DNA of 64,000 nucleotides. Source: Pseudoalteromonas rubra. GTDB lineage: Bacteria; Pseudomonadota; Gammaproteobacteria; Enterobacterales; Alteromonadaceae. Location of the stretch: the NCBI RefSeq assembly GCF_000238295.3, contig NZ_AHCD03000020.1, positions 372,001 through 436,000 on the forward strand, given 5' to 3'. The notes below the pieces were generated by a model. That model was not told where the DNA came from. It searched no databases and worked only from the letters and a program-made list of their open reading frames with translations. A program made the translations under genes and the position numbers. Below, piece by piece: positions 25,212 through 34,437 of the stretch. Numbering within the stretch: position 1 is the stretch's first letter; each line of letters opens with the position of its first letter.

Positions 25212-26336
25212 ATGGAGCTTGTACATTATCTGCAAACGATGAGAGACAAAGGTGCATCGGACTTGTTTGTATCTGCCGGTCTGCCCGTGAGTGCCAAAAT
25301 CGACGGTGAGCTGCGTGCACTGGATGATGACCAGTTGGATGCTGAGGCGGCATTGGCCATGGTCGAATCAGCCATGAGCGAGAAGCAAAAACAGCAGTTT
25401 CATGGTGAGAAAGAATGTAACTTTGCGGTGGCCAATGAAATAGGCCGTTTCCGGGTCTCGGCTTTTTGGCAACGTGACTGCGCCGGTATGGTGATCCGGC
25501 GTATTGTCACGGATATCCCTGAGGTGACTGACTTAGGTCTGCCTTCGGTGCTGACGGATGTGATCATGTCTAAGCGTGGTCTGGTGTTATTTGTCGGTGG
25601 GACCGGCACCGGTAAGTCGACTTCTCTGGCTGCCTTACTGGGCTATCGTAATCGTAATCAACGCGGTCATATACTGACCATCGAAGATCCCATTGAATTT
25701 GTGCATCAGCATCGCAAGAGCATCATTACGCAGCGTGAAGTCGGGCTGGATACCGAGAGCTTTGAATCTGCACTGAAAAGCTCACTGCGTCAGGCGCCGG
25801 ATGTGATCCTGATTGGTGAGATCCGCTCTCGTGAAACTATGGAATATGCGTTGAGTTTTGCTGAAACCGGGCACCTGTGTGTTGCAACGTTACACGCCAA
25901 TAATGCCAACCAGGCCATCGACCGTATTATGCACCTGGTACCAAAAGAGAAGCACGACAAGCTGAAATACGATCTGGCGCTCAACCTCAGGGCCATTGTC
26001 GCGCAACAATTGGTGCCATCGGCCAAAGGGGAGGGGCGTGTAGCGGCCATTGAGGTATTGCTCAATTCACCTATGGTGGCTGAGCTGATTAAGAAAGGTG
26101 ACATTGGCTCAATTAAAGAGACTATGTCTAAGTCCAAGGAAATGGGAATGCAAACCTTTGACCAGGCGCTGTTCGAATTATATAAGCAGCAAAGGATCAA
26201 TTACGCGGATGCCCTGCATCATGCTGATTCACCGAATGACCTGCGTCTGATGATTAAACTGCAAAACAATGAGCAAAAAGGAGCGGGCTTCTTGCAAGGG
26301 GTAACCGTTGACGGCCTGGACGATAAAAAGCGCTGA
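25212..26336 (+). CDS. pilU: PilT-dependent retraction ATPase PilU
   Basis: The 374-residue PilT paralogue carries Walker A GGTGTGKST, the Asp box HILTIEDPIEFVH, Walker B DVILIGEIRS, and a C-terminal tail longer than in PilT (EQKGAGFLQGVTVDGLDDKKR region), which is typical of PilU. It works together with PilT to increase retraction force. Two ATG codons stand in a row at 25209 and 25212; GGGAGG at 25201-25206 is better spaced for the second. The end overlaps the following SBP-like frame by 29 bp. Confidence 0.96.
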   Translation: MELVHYLQTMRDKGASDLFVSAGLPVSAKIDGELRALDDDQLDAEAALAMVESAMSEKQKQQFHGEKECNFAVANEIGRFRVSAFWQRDCAGMVIRRIVTDIPEVTDLGLPSVLTDVIMSKRGLVLFVGGTGTGKSTSLAALLGYRNRNQRGHILTIEDPIEFVHQHRKSIITQREVGLDTESFESALKSSLRQAPDVILIGEIRSRETMEYALSFAETGHLCVATLHANNANQAIDRIMHLVPKEKHDKLKYDLALNLRAIVAQQLVPSAKGEGRVAAIEVLLNSPMVAELIKKGDIGSIKETMSKSKEMGMQTFDQALFELYKQQRINYADALHHADSPNDLRLMIKLQNNEQKGAGFLQGVTVDGLDDKKR

Positions 26337-27252
26337 TTGGGCCAGGCACGGGGCTATATTGGCCCTGTGTTGCTTAGTCGCTTTATCCCCGGCAACGGCG
26401 AGTGACCTTGTTGCTGAGCGATCTGCCGACCATAATGTGGTAGATATGTATATCCGCGATGACGTGTATGCCGATTATCTGCGCTTTTTGAATGGTCGTG
26501 CCCCACTCGAAGTGTCGCAGTTTTCGGGTGACTATGTACGCAGAGATGTCGTTGATATGGTGCTGGTGCAACAGGCGCTGGCACTGGGCGGATTCAAAAA
26601 ATCATTCACTTACCGGCCGGGTAACGTCAGCTTTCGCCATTCGAATTTGCTGGAGCAGGGTAAGCTGCTGCTCAGCTTTGACAGTTACTGGCTGGATGAT
26701 GCGAACGCAAAAGCGGATAAACTGTTTATCAGCGATGCGGTGATCCGCCGGGGGGAATATTTCGCCGGGATTTTTTATGCCCCCGAGAATCTGGCGGTGG
26801 CACGGATCACCCAGTTAAACGAATTGCGTGAGTTGAGTGCCGTCTCCACCAGTCGCTGGCGAACTGACTGGCAAACTTTGAACAACCTGGGTCTTAAGCA
26901 TTTGATGAATGAGCCTGTCTGGGCGTCACAAGCACAAATGGTGAATCGCCAATGGGTTGATTTTATGCTGATGCCGTTAATGCCAAGCCTGAATAATGAG
27001 TTCAGACTGGATGATATTCTTTTGGTGGCCCACCCTAATTTAGTGGTGCAGTTCGATGGTAGCCGCCACTTTGTGGTGTCGCGGCTTCATCCTGACGGAG
27101 AGCGTGCATTTAAGGCGCTGCAAAGTGGCTTAAAGCAACTCAGATCTCAAGGTCGGATCCGTCAGGCCTATCAGCAGGCTGGATTCATTCCCGATCTGCA
27201 ACGCTATCGGGTACTTAACCCCATTGCGCCTCAAAAAAGCTCTCCAGAATGA
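26308..27252 (+). CDS. Exported solute-binding-like protein of unknown ligand, overlapping pilU
   Basis: The frame encodes up to 314 residues. A hydrophobic signal (about residues 14-32, ending SPATASD) is followed by a type 3 solute-binding-like domain: VDMYIRDDVYADYLRFLNGRAP, a KLLLSFDSYWLDD core and a C-terminal QAGFIP segment. No transporter genes adjoin it. No ATG is present near the signal peptide; the TTG at 26308 overlaps pilU by 29 bp, and an internal TTG is possible, so the exact start is uncertain. Its 3' end overlaps ruvX, transcribed the other way, by 38 bp. It resembles, at low level, the product of 6463-7359. Confidence 0.75.
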   Translation: MTAWTIKSADWARHGAILALCCLVALSPATASDLVAERSADHNVVDMYIRDDVYADYLRFLNGRAPLEVSQFSGDYVRRDVVDMVLVQQALALGGFKKSFTYRPGNVSFRHSNLLEQGKLLLSFDSYWLDDANAKADKLFISDAVIRRGEYFAGIFYAPENLAVARITQLNELRELSAVSTSRWRTDWQTLNNLGLKHLMNEPVWASQAQMVNRQWVDFMLMPLMPSLNNEFRLDDILLVAHPNLVVQFDGSRHFVVSRLHPDGERAFKALQSGLKQLRSQGRIRQAYQQAGFIPDLQRYRVLNPIAPQKSSPE

Positions 27253-27661
27253 TAATGGCTGACATGCCATCAATCTTGTCTTTGGCCAGCGAGCGATAAC
27301 CCCCTTGTTCAAATAGCCGGGCTTTGGCATCTGCTGTGGTCAGGCGCTCATCCTGAGTCTCGACAGGCAAGCGAAACTGGTTGTGCAGTCGGTTGGCAAA
27401 CTTTTTAGCGCGGAAGGTCAGATCCTGGTTCGTGCCATCCATATTCAATGGCAGGCCAACGACCAGTAGGTCGGGTTTCCACTGTTCGATATAGGGGGCG
27501 ATATCCTGCCAGTCTGGAATACCGTCACGGGCTTTGACTGCCCCCAGACTGCTGGCGGTGCCCGTTATCTCCTGACCGACTGCCAGGCCGATGCTACGGG
27601 TACCAAAATCAAAGCCTATGACCGTACGCTGGCCGGGTGCTGTTTTATCGTTATTACTCAT
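27215..27661 (-). CDS. ruvX: RuvX/YqgF, putative Holliday junction resolvase and 16S rRNA maturation nuclease
   Basis: The 148-residue protein has the RNase H-like fold of YqgF: GFDFGTRSIGLAVGQ with the first catalytic aspartate near the N-terminus, LLVVGLPLNMDG in the middle, and DERLTTADA with the later acidic residue. YqgF is essential in E. coli and takes part in 16S rRNA 5'-end processing; the name RuvX reflects the proposed resolvase activity. It is the last gene of the rsmE-gshB-yqgE-ruvX cluster, 75 bp after yqgE. Its end overlaps the convergent SBP-like gene. Confidence 0.96.
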   Translation of the reverse strand: MSNNDKTAPGQRTVIGFDFGTRSIGLAVGQEITGTASSLGAVKARDGIPDWQDIAPYIEQWKPDLLVVGLPLNMDGTNQDLTFRAKKFANRLHNQFRLPVETQDERLTTADAKARLFEQGGYRSLAKDKIDGMSAIIILESFFEAQWG

Positions 27662-27736
27662 GGTGTATTCTCAAGTGTATACAGACTGCCGCCAATTGGT
27701 GTAAAGGCGACAGGCTGTTAACTGGGGTGGTCTGGC

Positions 27737-28294
27737 TCAGGCGTGTCCCGCCTCGGTGCTCAGTTGCCCGGCATCGATACCGAGCATTTCGACTGCTTTT
27801 TCCCAGCGTTTTTCCGGGGGCGTATTAAAAATAATGGCCGGATCTGCTTCAATGATCAGCCAGGAGTTTTCCAGGATCTCTTTTTCCAGCTGTCCTTGTT
27901 CCCACCCTGAATAACCCAGGGTAATGATAAAGGCATCCGGACAGTTATGTGAGGTCAGTGAGGCCAGCACATCTTTGGAAGTGGTGATCATCATGTCTGA
28001 GCTGAGTTCTCGGCTGGACGCATAACCGGGCTTGGGCGTGTGTAACACAAAGCCACGGTCAGTATGTACTGGTCCACCGGCAAACACAGACTGGCTTGCC
28101 GCGTTACTGGATTTATCGTTATCAATTTCTATCTGATCAAGCAGCTCACCCACAGTCACGTTAATGGGGTGATTGACGACCAGGCCCATTGCGCCTTCTT
28201 CGTTGTGCTCACAAATATAGGTGACTGTGTGCTTAAAGAAGGGATCTTGCAAATTTGGCATAGCGACCAAAAAATGATTTGCGAGTGATTGCAT
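27737..28294 (-). CDS. yqgE: YqgE/AlgH family protein
   Basis: The 185-residue protein matches the YqgE/AlgH family: LANHFLVAMPNLQDPFF at the start, YICEHNEEGAMGLVVN, VFAGGPVHTDRGFVLH, and LGYSGWEQGQLEKEI near the C-terminus. It is cytoplasmic with unknown biochemical function; AlgH was first described as an alginate regulator in Pseudomonas. The neighbours gshB (18 bp upstream) and ruvX are its usual companions. Confidence 0.96.
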   Translation of the reverse strand: MQSLANHFLVAMPNLQDPFFKHTVTYICEHNEEGAMGLVVNHPINVTVGELLDQIEIDNDKSSNAASQSVFAGGPVHTDRGFVLHTPKPGYASSRELSSDMMITTSKDVLASLTSHNCPDAFIITLGYSGWEQGQLEKEILENSWLIIEADPAIIFNTPPEKRWEKAVEMLGIDAGQLSTEAGHA

Positions 28295-28312
28295 AGCGAG
28301 ACCCCCTTTTAA

Positions 28313-29272
28313 TTACCCTTTAGTATGGTCGAGTTTTGCTGCAATGGCATCAAAAAACTTATCCATAATCGAAATATCATACGCCGCCTCAATTTCCTTC
28401 ACACAGGTTGGCGCAGTGACATTAATCTCGGTGAGCTTGTCGCCGATGATGTCCAGACCGACAAAAATCAGCCCTTTCTCTTTCAGGACAGGGGCAACTG
28501 CTTCAGCAATTTTTCGGTCGCTATCACTGATAGGACGTGCTTCACCACGACCGCCTGCGGCCAGGTTACCACGCGTTTCGCCCCCTTGAGGGATACGGGC
28601 AAGACAGTAAGGCATGACCTCTCCGTCGACCACCAGAACGCGTTTGTCGCCATCTTTAATGGCAGGCACGTAATTTTGCGCCATCGCAAAGCGACTGCCA
28701 TGTTCGGTGAGGGTTTCACAGATCACGCCTATGTTCGGGTCATCATGACGTACCCGGAAAATTGAGGCGCCACCCATGCCATCCAGCGGTTTAAGAATGA
28801 TATCTCCGTGTTTGGTCAAAAACTCACGGATCTGAGATGCAGAGCGTGTCACTAAGGTATCTGGTGTATGCTCGCTGAACCAGGCGGTAAACAGCTTTTC
28901 ATTGGCATCGCGCAGACTTTGCGGTTTGTTGATCACCAATGTACCGGCTTGTTCAGCGCGCTCCAGCATGTAGGTCGCGTAAATGTATTCGGTATCGAAC
29001 GGGGGATCTTTACGCATTAAAATCACGTCCAGATCGCTCAGTGCGATATCATCTTTGTCTGCCAGTTCATACCAGTGCTGTTCATCGTCAAACACTGTGG
29101 CCTTAGCGGCGGTTGCCCGGGCTTCACCCTGATACAAATACAGATCCTGCATTTCCATGTAGTAAAGCTCATAACCACGTGCCTGCGCTGCCAGCATCAT
29201 GGCGAAGCCAGTATCTTTTTTGATATTAAAGCCACTGATTGGATCTGAGATGATCCCGAGTTTCGCTGCCAT
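28313..29272 (-). CDS. gshB: Glutathione synthetase
   Basis: The 319-residue ATP-grasp enzyme joins gamma-glutamylcysteine and glycine. Visible landmarks are LGIISDPISGFNIKKDT at the N-terminus, the RKDPPFDTEYIYATY segment, the ATP-binding loop ILKPLDGMGGASIFR, and EINVTAPTCVKEI near the C-terminus. The length matches E. coli GshB (316). It is cotranscribed with yqgE and probably with rsmE (75 bp upstream). Confidence 0.98.
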   Translation of the reverse strand: MAAKLGIISDPISGFNIKKDTGFAMMLAAQARGYELYYMEMQDLYLYQGEARATAAKATVFDDEQHWYELADKDDIALSDLDVILMRKDPPFDTEYIYATYMLERAEQAGTLVINKPQSLRDANEKLFTAWFSEHTPDTLVTRSASQIREFLTKHGDIILKPLDGMGGASIFRVRHDDPNIGVICETLTEHGSRFAMAQNYVPAIKDGDKRVLVVDGEVMPYCLARIPQGGETRGNLAAGGRGEARPISDSDRKIAEAVAPVLKEKGLIFVGLDIIGDKLTEINVTAPTCVKEIEAAYDISIMDKFFDAIAAKLDHTKG

Positions 29273-29347
29273 TGGGGTTACCTTATGTAAAGTTAATCAA
29301 TTCAACTGCTAAGTGTCTGATTAGGATATAAGGGCGAAACTGACTTT

Positions 29348-30082
29348 TTAAAGGGCCAGGTCGCCGAACTCAAGCTGTAATGCGCTGAGTACGGTCAGCG
29401 CTGCGGTTTCTGTGCGCAATACGCGCGGGCCGAGACGAATATCGATGAAGCCTTGCTGGGCCGTGGCGGCCATTTCTTCGTCGGTAAAGCCGCCTTCAGG
29501 ACCAACCAGGAAACGGACACCATGCTCAGGGGCCGGCAGGGTTTTAATGGAGTGTTCAGCTCTGGGGTGCAGTGTCAGCTTTAAAGCTTCACTCGTCTGT
29601 GCCAGCCAGTCATCAATTGAAATCGGCGGGTGAATGGTGGTAATGGTGTTCCGGCCAGACTGTTCTGCGGCTGCGATGGCGATTTTCTGCCATTGCTGGT
29701 GTTTTTTCGCCAGTCGCTCACCACTGAGTTTAACACCACAGCGGGTGGTGAATAAGGGGGTGATTTCAGTAATACCCAGCTCCACTGACTTCTGAATGGT
29801 AAAGTCCATTTTGTCACCGCGTGAAATGCCCTGGCCGAGGTGAATTGACAGCGGTGACTCAACCTGCTTATCAATGAATTGTTCAGGCATGACCCGAACT
29901 TTCTTTTTACTGACTTCGCTGATGGTTGCCAGATACTCACCGCCCTGACCATTGAACAGGCTGAGTGTGTCGCCTTCACCCATACGCAGTACACGAGCAA
30001 CGTGCCCGGCGGCATCATCGCCAAGGTCAATCGCTTCGCCAATAACAAGGTCGGAAGGCTGGTAAATATGAGGTATGCGCAT
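29348..30082 (-). CDS. rsmE: 16S rRNA m3U1498 methyltransferase RsmE
   Basis: The 244-residue SPOUT-class enzyme methylates N3 of U1498 in 16S rRNA using SAM. An N-terminal PUA-like domain (about 1-70) precedes the knot domain with RFLVGPEGGFTDEEM and LGPRVLRTETA, the SAM-binding knot signature. It heads the rsmE-gshB-yqgE-ruvX cluster as in E. coli. Confidence 0.97.
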   Translation of the reverse strand: MRIPHIYQPSDLVIGEAIDLGDDAAGHVARVLRMGEGDTLSLFNGQGGEYLATISEVSKKKVRVMPEQFIDKQVESPLSIHLGQGISRGDKMDFTIQKSVELGITEITPLFTTRCGVKLSGERLAKKHQQWQKIAIAAAEQSGRNTITTIHPPISIDDWLAQTSEALKLTLHPRAEHSIKTLPAPEHGVRFLVGPEGGFTDEEMAATAQQGFIDIRLGPRVLRTETAALTVLSALQLEFGDLAL

Positions 30083-30145
30083 GGTGGACTATTCCGCTGT
30101 TAAATAGCCGTAATAGTAAGGGGTTATGTACAGTGAGTCCAGCAC

Positions 30146-30634
30146 CTATTCGGCTTTGTCCGTGTGATGTTGGGCGAAGTCGAGGACGGAATCCTGAGTC
30201 GTCGCAGAGACCGTTGAGTGGCAGGTCAGGTGGTTGTTATTAAAAGGGTCGCGAAGTGGGTGATAGACGTATCCCCGGTCGCTTTGTTCGACTGTGATGC
30301 GCTGGCGGTGGAGCGAGTTAAAGATAAAACGTTGAGTCTCGTCGGCCAGATGATAGTCGAGTGCGTAAATTAACACGCCTTTCACTTTATGATGTTCATG
30401 CAGATAAGACGCCAGTTCAGAGACGCTGATTTCATTCGCAAAGTCACAGTAGCAATAGTCTTTGACTTGCTCCTGAAACATCATTTTCAGCATTTGCTTG
30501 GTGTTGTCACCAGCAATCAACAGCTCACTGGGCGCATCAGGATGCTGCGCCTTGAGGTGTGCAGCAAACTCTCTGCTGAATTCCCAGTTGCTGTCGACCA
30601 GCAAGAAGTTTTCTAGGTTTAAACGCACTAACAA
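30146..30634 (-). CDS. Protein of unknown function, next to a DUF350 gene
   Basis: This 162-residue cytoplasmic protein has no signal, membrane segment or motif that I recognise. Its N-terminal part alternates strands and helices (FLLVDSNWEFSREFAAHLK, SELLIAGDNTKQMLKMMFQE, then VKGVLIYALDYHLADETQRF), suggesting an alpha/beta fold; the C-terminus is polar and His/Thr/Ser-rich. It starts 6 bp after the stop of the DUF350 membrane protein, so the two are cotranscribed and may work together. No function is assigned. Confidence 0.8.
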   Translation of the reverse strand: MLVRLNLENFLLVDSNWEFSREFAAHLKAQHPDAPSELLIAGDNTKQMLKMMFQEQVKDYCYCDFANEISVSELASYLHEHHKVKGVLIYALDYHLADETQRFIFNSLHRQRITVEQSDRGYVYHPLRDPFNNNHLTCHSTVSATTQDSVLDFAQHHTDKAE

Positions 30635-30640
30635 GCCTGG

Positions 30641-31534
30641 TTACATTGAGAACATGTTAATAAGTAAATAGCCTATTGCGCAGAAAACAGCAAACTCCAG
30701 ACAGGCAATACCGATATTATCCTGATGGTCGACTTCCAGCCCAATGTCCACTCTGGGCAACGCCAGCTGGAGTAACAAATGGCTGATACCGTATAGTAAC
30801 AGCCACATTACACCGCAGTGCATGACAATCACAAAGAGGTTTTCTACCACTTTGGCACCGTGATAAGGGGCACTGTGCAGACCGGCATAAATGGCCAATG
30901 CCAAGCCAATGCTCTTACCCGCGTAGCGGATCCCAATCGAGGTGTTGGCCAGGTTGAAATTTTGCTGTAAAGATGCGCCCTGATTGTAGCGGGCAAAGCG
31001 CCATTCACGGATTTTACTGTCCAGCGCGCACATTAACTGCACAACCAAAAAGCTGAGAGTGACCACCAGTAAGTTGCCAAAGCCCTGAGGGTGGATCCAA
31101 TGATATAGCCCGAGCACTAAAATGGTGTTGCCGACCAGCATGCCGGAGTCGACCACCGCAGCACAGACATTCTGTTTTAGGATTGCCTGCTCCTCGTTGA
31201 AGCGATGGAGGATCCACTTGCGATGAATATGCTGACCAAAATAAATGAACACCAGGATCAGCAGCAGAATAATGCCGCTGCGCAGTGATTCGGCCTGTAA
31301 CACCATCATGCCGGTGTCATTGAAAACGTAAGCACAGCAGATCACCAGCACGGCCAGGTGTGTGGCATAGCTGATCCCCAATGCAAAGTTATCTCGCTTG
31401 GCCAGTTCATCTTCCAGCATTTGTCTGGCGCTGAACTGCACGTACAAACGCAGCGCAATGGTGAACAGGCAAATAACGATAAAACTGACTAAGATGGCGA
31501 AAAAGTTGATATTGGCTAAAGACAAATAACTCAT
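30641..31534 (-). CDS. DUF350 family integral membrane protein (two repeats)
   Basis: The 297-residue protein has about eight hydrophobic segments arranged as two DUF350 (UPF0719/YjfL-like) units. The first starts near FAILVSFIVICLFTIALRLY with the following charged helix DELAKRDNFALGISYATHLA; the second includes NQGASLQQNFNLANTSIGIRYAGKSIGLALA. Function is unknown for the family. It diverges from glnE, with 71 bp between start codons, and leads a two-gene unit with the unknown gene downstream. Confidence 0.88.
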   Translation of the reverse strand: MSYLSLANINFFAILVSFIVICLFTIALRLYVQFSARQMLEDELAKRDNFALGISYATHLAVLVICCAYVFNDTGMMVLQAESLRSGIILLLILVFIYFGQHIHRKWILHRFNEEQAILKQNVCAAVVDSGMLVGNTILVLGLYHWIHPQGFGNLLVVTLSFLVVQLMCALDSKIREWRFARYNQGASLQQNFNLANTSIGIRYAGKSIGLALAIYAGLHSAPYHGAKVVENLFVIVMHCGVMWLLLYGISHLLLQLALPRVDIGLEVDHQDNIGIACLEFAVFCAIGYLLINMFSM

Positions 31535-31605
31535 GCTAAGTGTATGGTGATGGCAATTAAGTTTACTATAACACCGCTTTTTGCAATTGCACTGGAGATT
31601 TTTCT

Positions 31606-34404
31606 ATGGATTTCGGTGGCTTGCCCCAGGCTCTTGGGGAGCTGGCAGAGGAACGCTGTCAGGCACTGTTTGCCCAACACACAAGCAACCCGGCCGTGCT
31701 CAGGCTACTTGGATTGAGTGATTTTGCGTATCGTATATTGCAGCGTCATCCAGACTGGATTGACTGGTTGCTGGATCACAGACAAATGCAACAAAGAGTG
31801 TGTCCCGTGCCGCTCACAGAACCCCTCGCGGAGCTGGATGAAGCCAGCTGCTTCAGACAACTGCGTGAATATCGTCAGCGCTACTGGCTCAAGATGATGT
31901 GGTTGGATCTGGTGGAGGGAAATTCAATCGCCGACAGTATTGCTTATCAGTCACGGCTCAGTGAAACGCTGATCGACTGGGCAAACCGCTGGGCACACGC
32001 CAATGTCGCCAAAAGCAATGGTCAGGTGTGTGATGAAGATCAAACACCGGTGCCTATGCTGGTGCTGGGCATGGGCAAATTGGGCGGTGGTGAACTGAAT
32101 TTCTCCTCGGATATCGATCTGATATTTACCTATCCGTTTGCCAAACCGACGGAAGGTGGACGCCGCAGCATAGAAGCACAGGTGTTCTATACCAAAGTGG
32201 CGCAAAAACTCATTGCCGCGCTTGATCACTGTACCGCCGATGGTCAGGTATTTCGCGTTGATATGCGCCTGCGGCCTTTTGGCGATAGTGGCCCTTTGGT
32301 CATGAGTTTTGCTGCCATGGAAGATTATTATCAGGATCAGGGCAGGGAGTGGGAGCGCTATGCGATGCTAAAGGCGCGCCTGCTTGGTGAAGAAAACCGA
32401 TATTGGGATGAATTTAAAACCCTGATCCGCCCCTTTGTGTTTCGTCGCTATATTGACTTCTCGGTGATTGAATCTTTGCGCAAAATGAAGCACATGATTG
32501 CCCAGGAGGTGCGGCGTAAAGGGCTGACGAATAACATTAAGCTCGGCGCGGGCGGGATCCGCGAAGTGGAGTTTATTGTTCAGGCGCTGCAAATGATCCG
32601 CGGCGGTCGCGAACCCCAATTGCAAACCCCATCACTATTGTCAGCATTAGAGCAGCTTCAGCACTTGTCCCTGATCCCACCGGAAGTCGGTGAAGTGCTG
32701 TCTCAGCAATATCTGTTACTGCGCCGTACAGAACAATATTTACAGGCGTTTGATGACTGTCAGACACAGACTTTGCCGGATGATGAGCTAGGTCAGCAGC
32801 GTCTGGCGGTACTGCTGGAGTGCACTCAGTATAGCGACGTATTGGCTATGCTCGAGCAGGCCCAGGTTGCGGTACGGGCCGAGTTTACCCAGGTTATCGG
32901 TGAAGAGCCTGAGCTCGGCGAGGCGCTGGCACCGGAATATGTCTCTGCCTGGGAGCAACGCGATATCAGCTATCTGGAATCGCCATTACCAGAGGCTGTC
33001 AGCGCAGCCTGGCAACAGTCTCTGGAGCAATTTCACCTCGGATTGAGTAAAACGCAAATGGGCACGCGCGGCAGAGATGTGCTGGATAAACTGATGCCGG
33101 CTCTGCTCAGCGAAATAACCCGAGCACCAGTGGCTGAAATACTCGACAGGGTATTACAGGTGATCCTGAAAATTGCCTCGCGCACGGCTTATCTGGAGCT
33201 ATTGTTTGAAAATCGCGGGGCATTACAGCAACTGATTAAGCTATGTGCGCACAGTGTCTGGATAGCTGAGCAGGTAGCACGCTATCCTATCTTGCTCGAT
33301 GAGTTGATCGACCCGGCGGTATTGTACCGGCCGCTGCCGCTGAGCGCTTACTACAGTGAAATTCAGCAGTACTTTTTACGTATCGACAGTGAAGATCTGG
33401 AATTACAGATGGAAGCGCTGCGTCAGTTTAAGCAAACTCAGGCATTACGGATTGCCGCAGCAGATGCGACCGGGGTGCTGGATATCATGAAAGTGAGCGA
33501 TCACCTGACCGCACTGTCCGAAGCCATCATCGCCAAAGCGGTGGACATAGCCTGGCAACAAATGGTGCGCCGCTATGGGGCACCTGAAGGCGCTGATGCG
33601 GAGCACAAAGGTTTTGCCGTGGTGGCCTATGGTAAAGCGGGCGGACTGGAGCTGGGATACAACTCAGATCTCGATCTGGTATTCGTGCATAATCGCGATG
33701 GCAACAGTGTCACCATCGGGGACAAATCTATTTCATCACGGCAGTTTTATTTGAAACTGGCGCAGCGCTTAATGCACCTGTTCAATACCCGTACTAATTC
33801 CGGCATTTTGTATGAACTGGATACTCGCTTGAGACCGGAGGGTAACTCGGGCCTGCTGGCGATTAACATTGAGAGTTTTTATCAGTATCAGCAGGCGCAG
33901 GCCTGGACCTGGGAGCATCAGGCGCTGGTGCGCTCGCGTATGGTGCTGGGCGAGCCCGAACTGGTCGCGCGTTTTAACGAAATCCGCCATGAAATTCTGT
34001 GTCAGCACCGCGATAACGACACACTGAGCAAAGACATTGTTGAGATGCGGGAGAAGATGCGCGGGCATCTGGACAAGAGCACCGAGGTGGAGTTTGATTT
34101 AAAGCAGGGAGTTGGCGGAATGACGGACATCGAGTTTATTGCGCAATACCTGGTGCTCAACTACGCGCATGCCCATCCGGAGCTGGCACGGTTTCCCGAT
34201 AATATTCGGATCTTTGAAATGGCCCATCATGCCGGAGTAATTGACAATGCCACTCAGTCAGCCCTGACTGAGGCATATTGTGAGTTCCGTGATCGCTATC
34301 ACCTGCATAGTCTTAACGCAGGAGGGCGGGGTGTGGCCATGCATGAGGTGGCTGAGTGGGTAGATACAGTTAAGATCGCCTGGCAGCGCCTGTTGGGTTC
34401 GTAG
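31606..34404 (+). CDS. glnE: Bifunctional glutamine synthetase adenylyltransferase / adenylyl-removing enzyme
   Basis: The 932-residue enzyme has two nucleotidyltransferase halves. The N-terminal adenylyl-removing domain has GMGKLGGGELNFSSDIDLIF, and the C-terminal adenylyltransferase domain has AYGKAGGLELGYNSDLDLVF; both carry the GS/GY-SDxD metal site. It adenylylates and deadenylylates a tyrosine of glutamine synthetase in response to PII signalling, matching GS activity to nitrogen supply. Length is close to E. coli GlnE (946). GGAGATTTTTCT precedes the ATG. It appears monocistronic and ends in a hairpin. Confidence 0.98.
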   Translation: MDFGGLPQALGELAEERCQALFAQHTSNPAVLRLLGLSDFAYRILQRHPDWIDWLLDHRQMQQRVCPVPLTEPLAELDEASCFRQLREYRQRYWLKMMWLDLVEGNSIADSIAYQSRLSETLIDWANRWAHANVAKSNGQVCDEDQTPVPMLVLGMGKLGGGELNFSSDIDLIFTYPFAKPTEGGRRSIEAQVFYTKVAQKLIAALDHCTADGQVFRVDMRLRPFGDSGPLVMSFAAMEDYYQDQGREWERYAMLKARLLGEENRYWDEFKTLIRPFVFRRYIDFSVIESLRKMKHMIAQEVRRKGLTNNIKLGAGGIREVEFIVQALQMIRGGREPQLQTPSLLSALEQLQHLSLIPPEVGEVLSQQYLLLRRTEQYLQAFDDCQTQTLPDDELGQQRLAVLLECTQYSDVLAMLEQAQVAVRAEFTQVIGEEPELGEALAPEYVSAWEQRDISYLESPLPEAVSAAWQQSLEQFHLGLSKTQMGTRGRDVLDKLMPALLSEITRAPVAEILDRVLQVILKIASRTAYLELLFENRGALQQLIKLCAHSVWIAEQVARYPILLDELIDPAVLYRPLPLSAYYSEIQQYFLRIDSEDLELQMEALRQFKQTQALRIAAADATGVLDIMKVSDHLTALSEAIIAKAVDIAWQQMVRRYGAPEGADAEHKGFAVVAYGKAGGLELGYNSDLDLVFVHNRDGNSVTIGDKSISSRQFYLKLAQRLMHLFNTRTNSGILYELDTRLRPEGNSGLLAINIESFYQYQQAQAWTWEHQALVRSRMVLGEPELVARFNEIRHEILCQHRDNDTLSKDIVEMREKMRGHLDKSTEVEFDLKQGVGGMTDIEFIAQYLVLNYAHAHPELARFPDNIRIFEMAHHAGVIDNATQSALTEAYCEFRDRYHLHSLNAGGRGVAMHEVAEWVDTVKIAWQRLLGS

Positions 34405-34429
34405 CCGGAGAAGAAGGGCTTTCTCCGGC
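34403..34429. terminator. Terminator-like hairpin between convergent genes
   Basis: GCCGGAGAA and TTCTCCGGC form a 9-bp GC-rich stem, starting at the glnE stop codon and ending 8 bp before the stop of the convergent TcpQ-domain gene. There is no clear T tract on either strand, so efficiency is uncertain. Confidence 0.55.
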
Positions 34430-34437
34430 CCGAAAGC

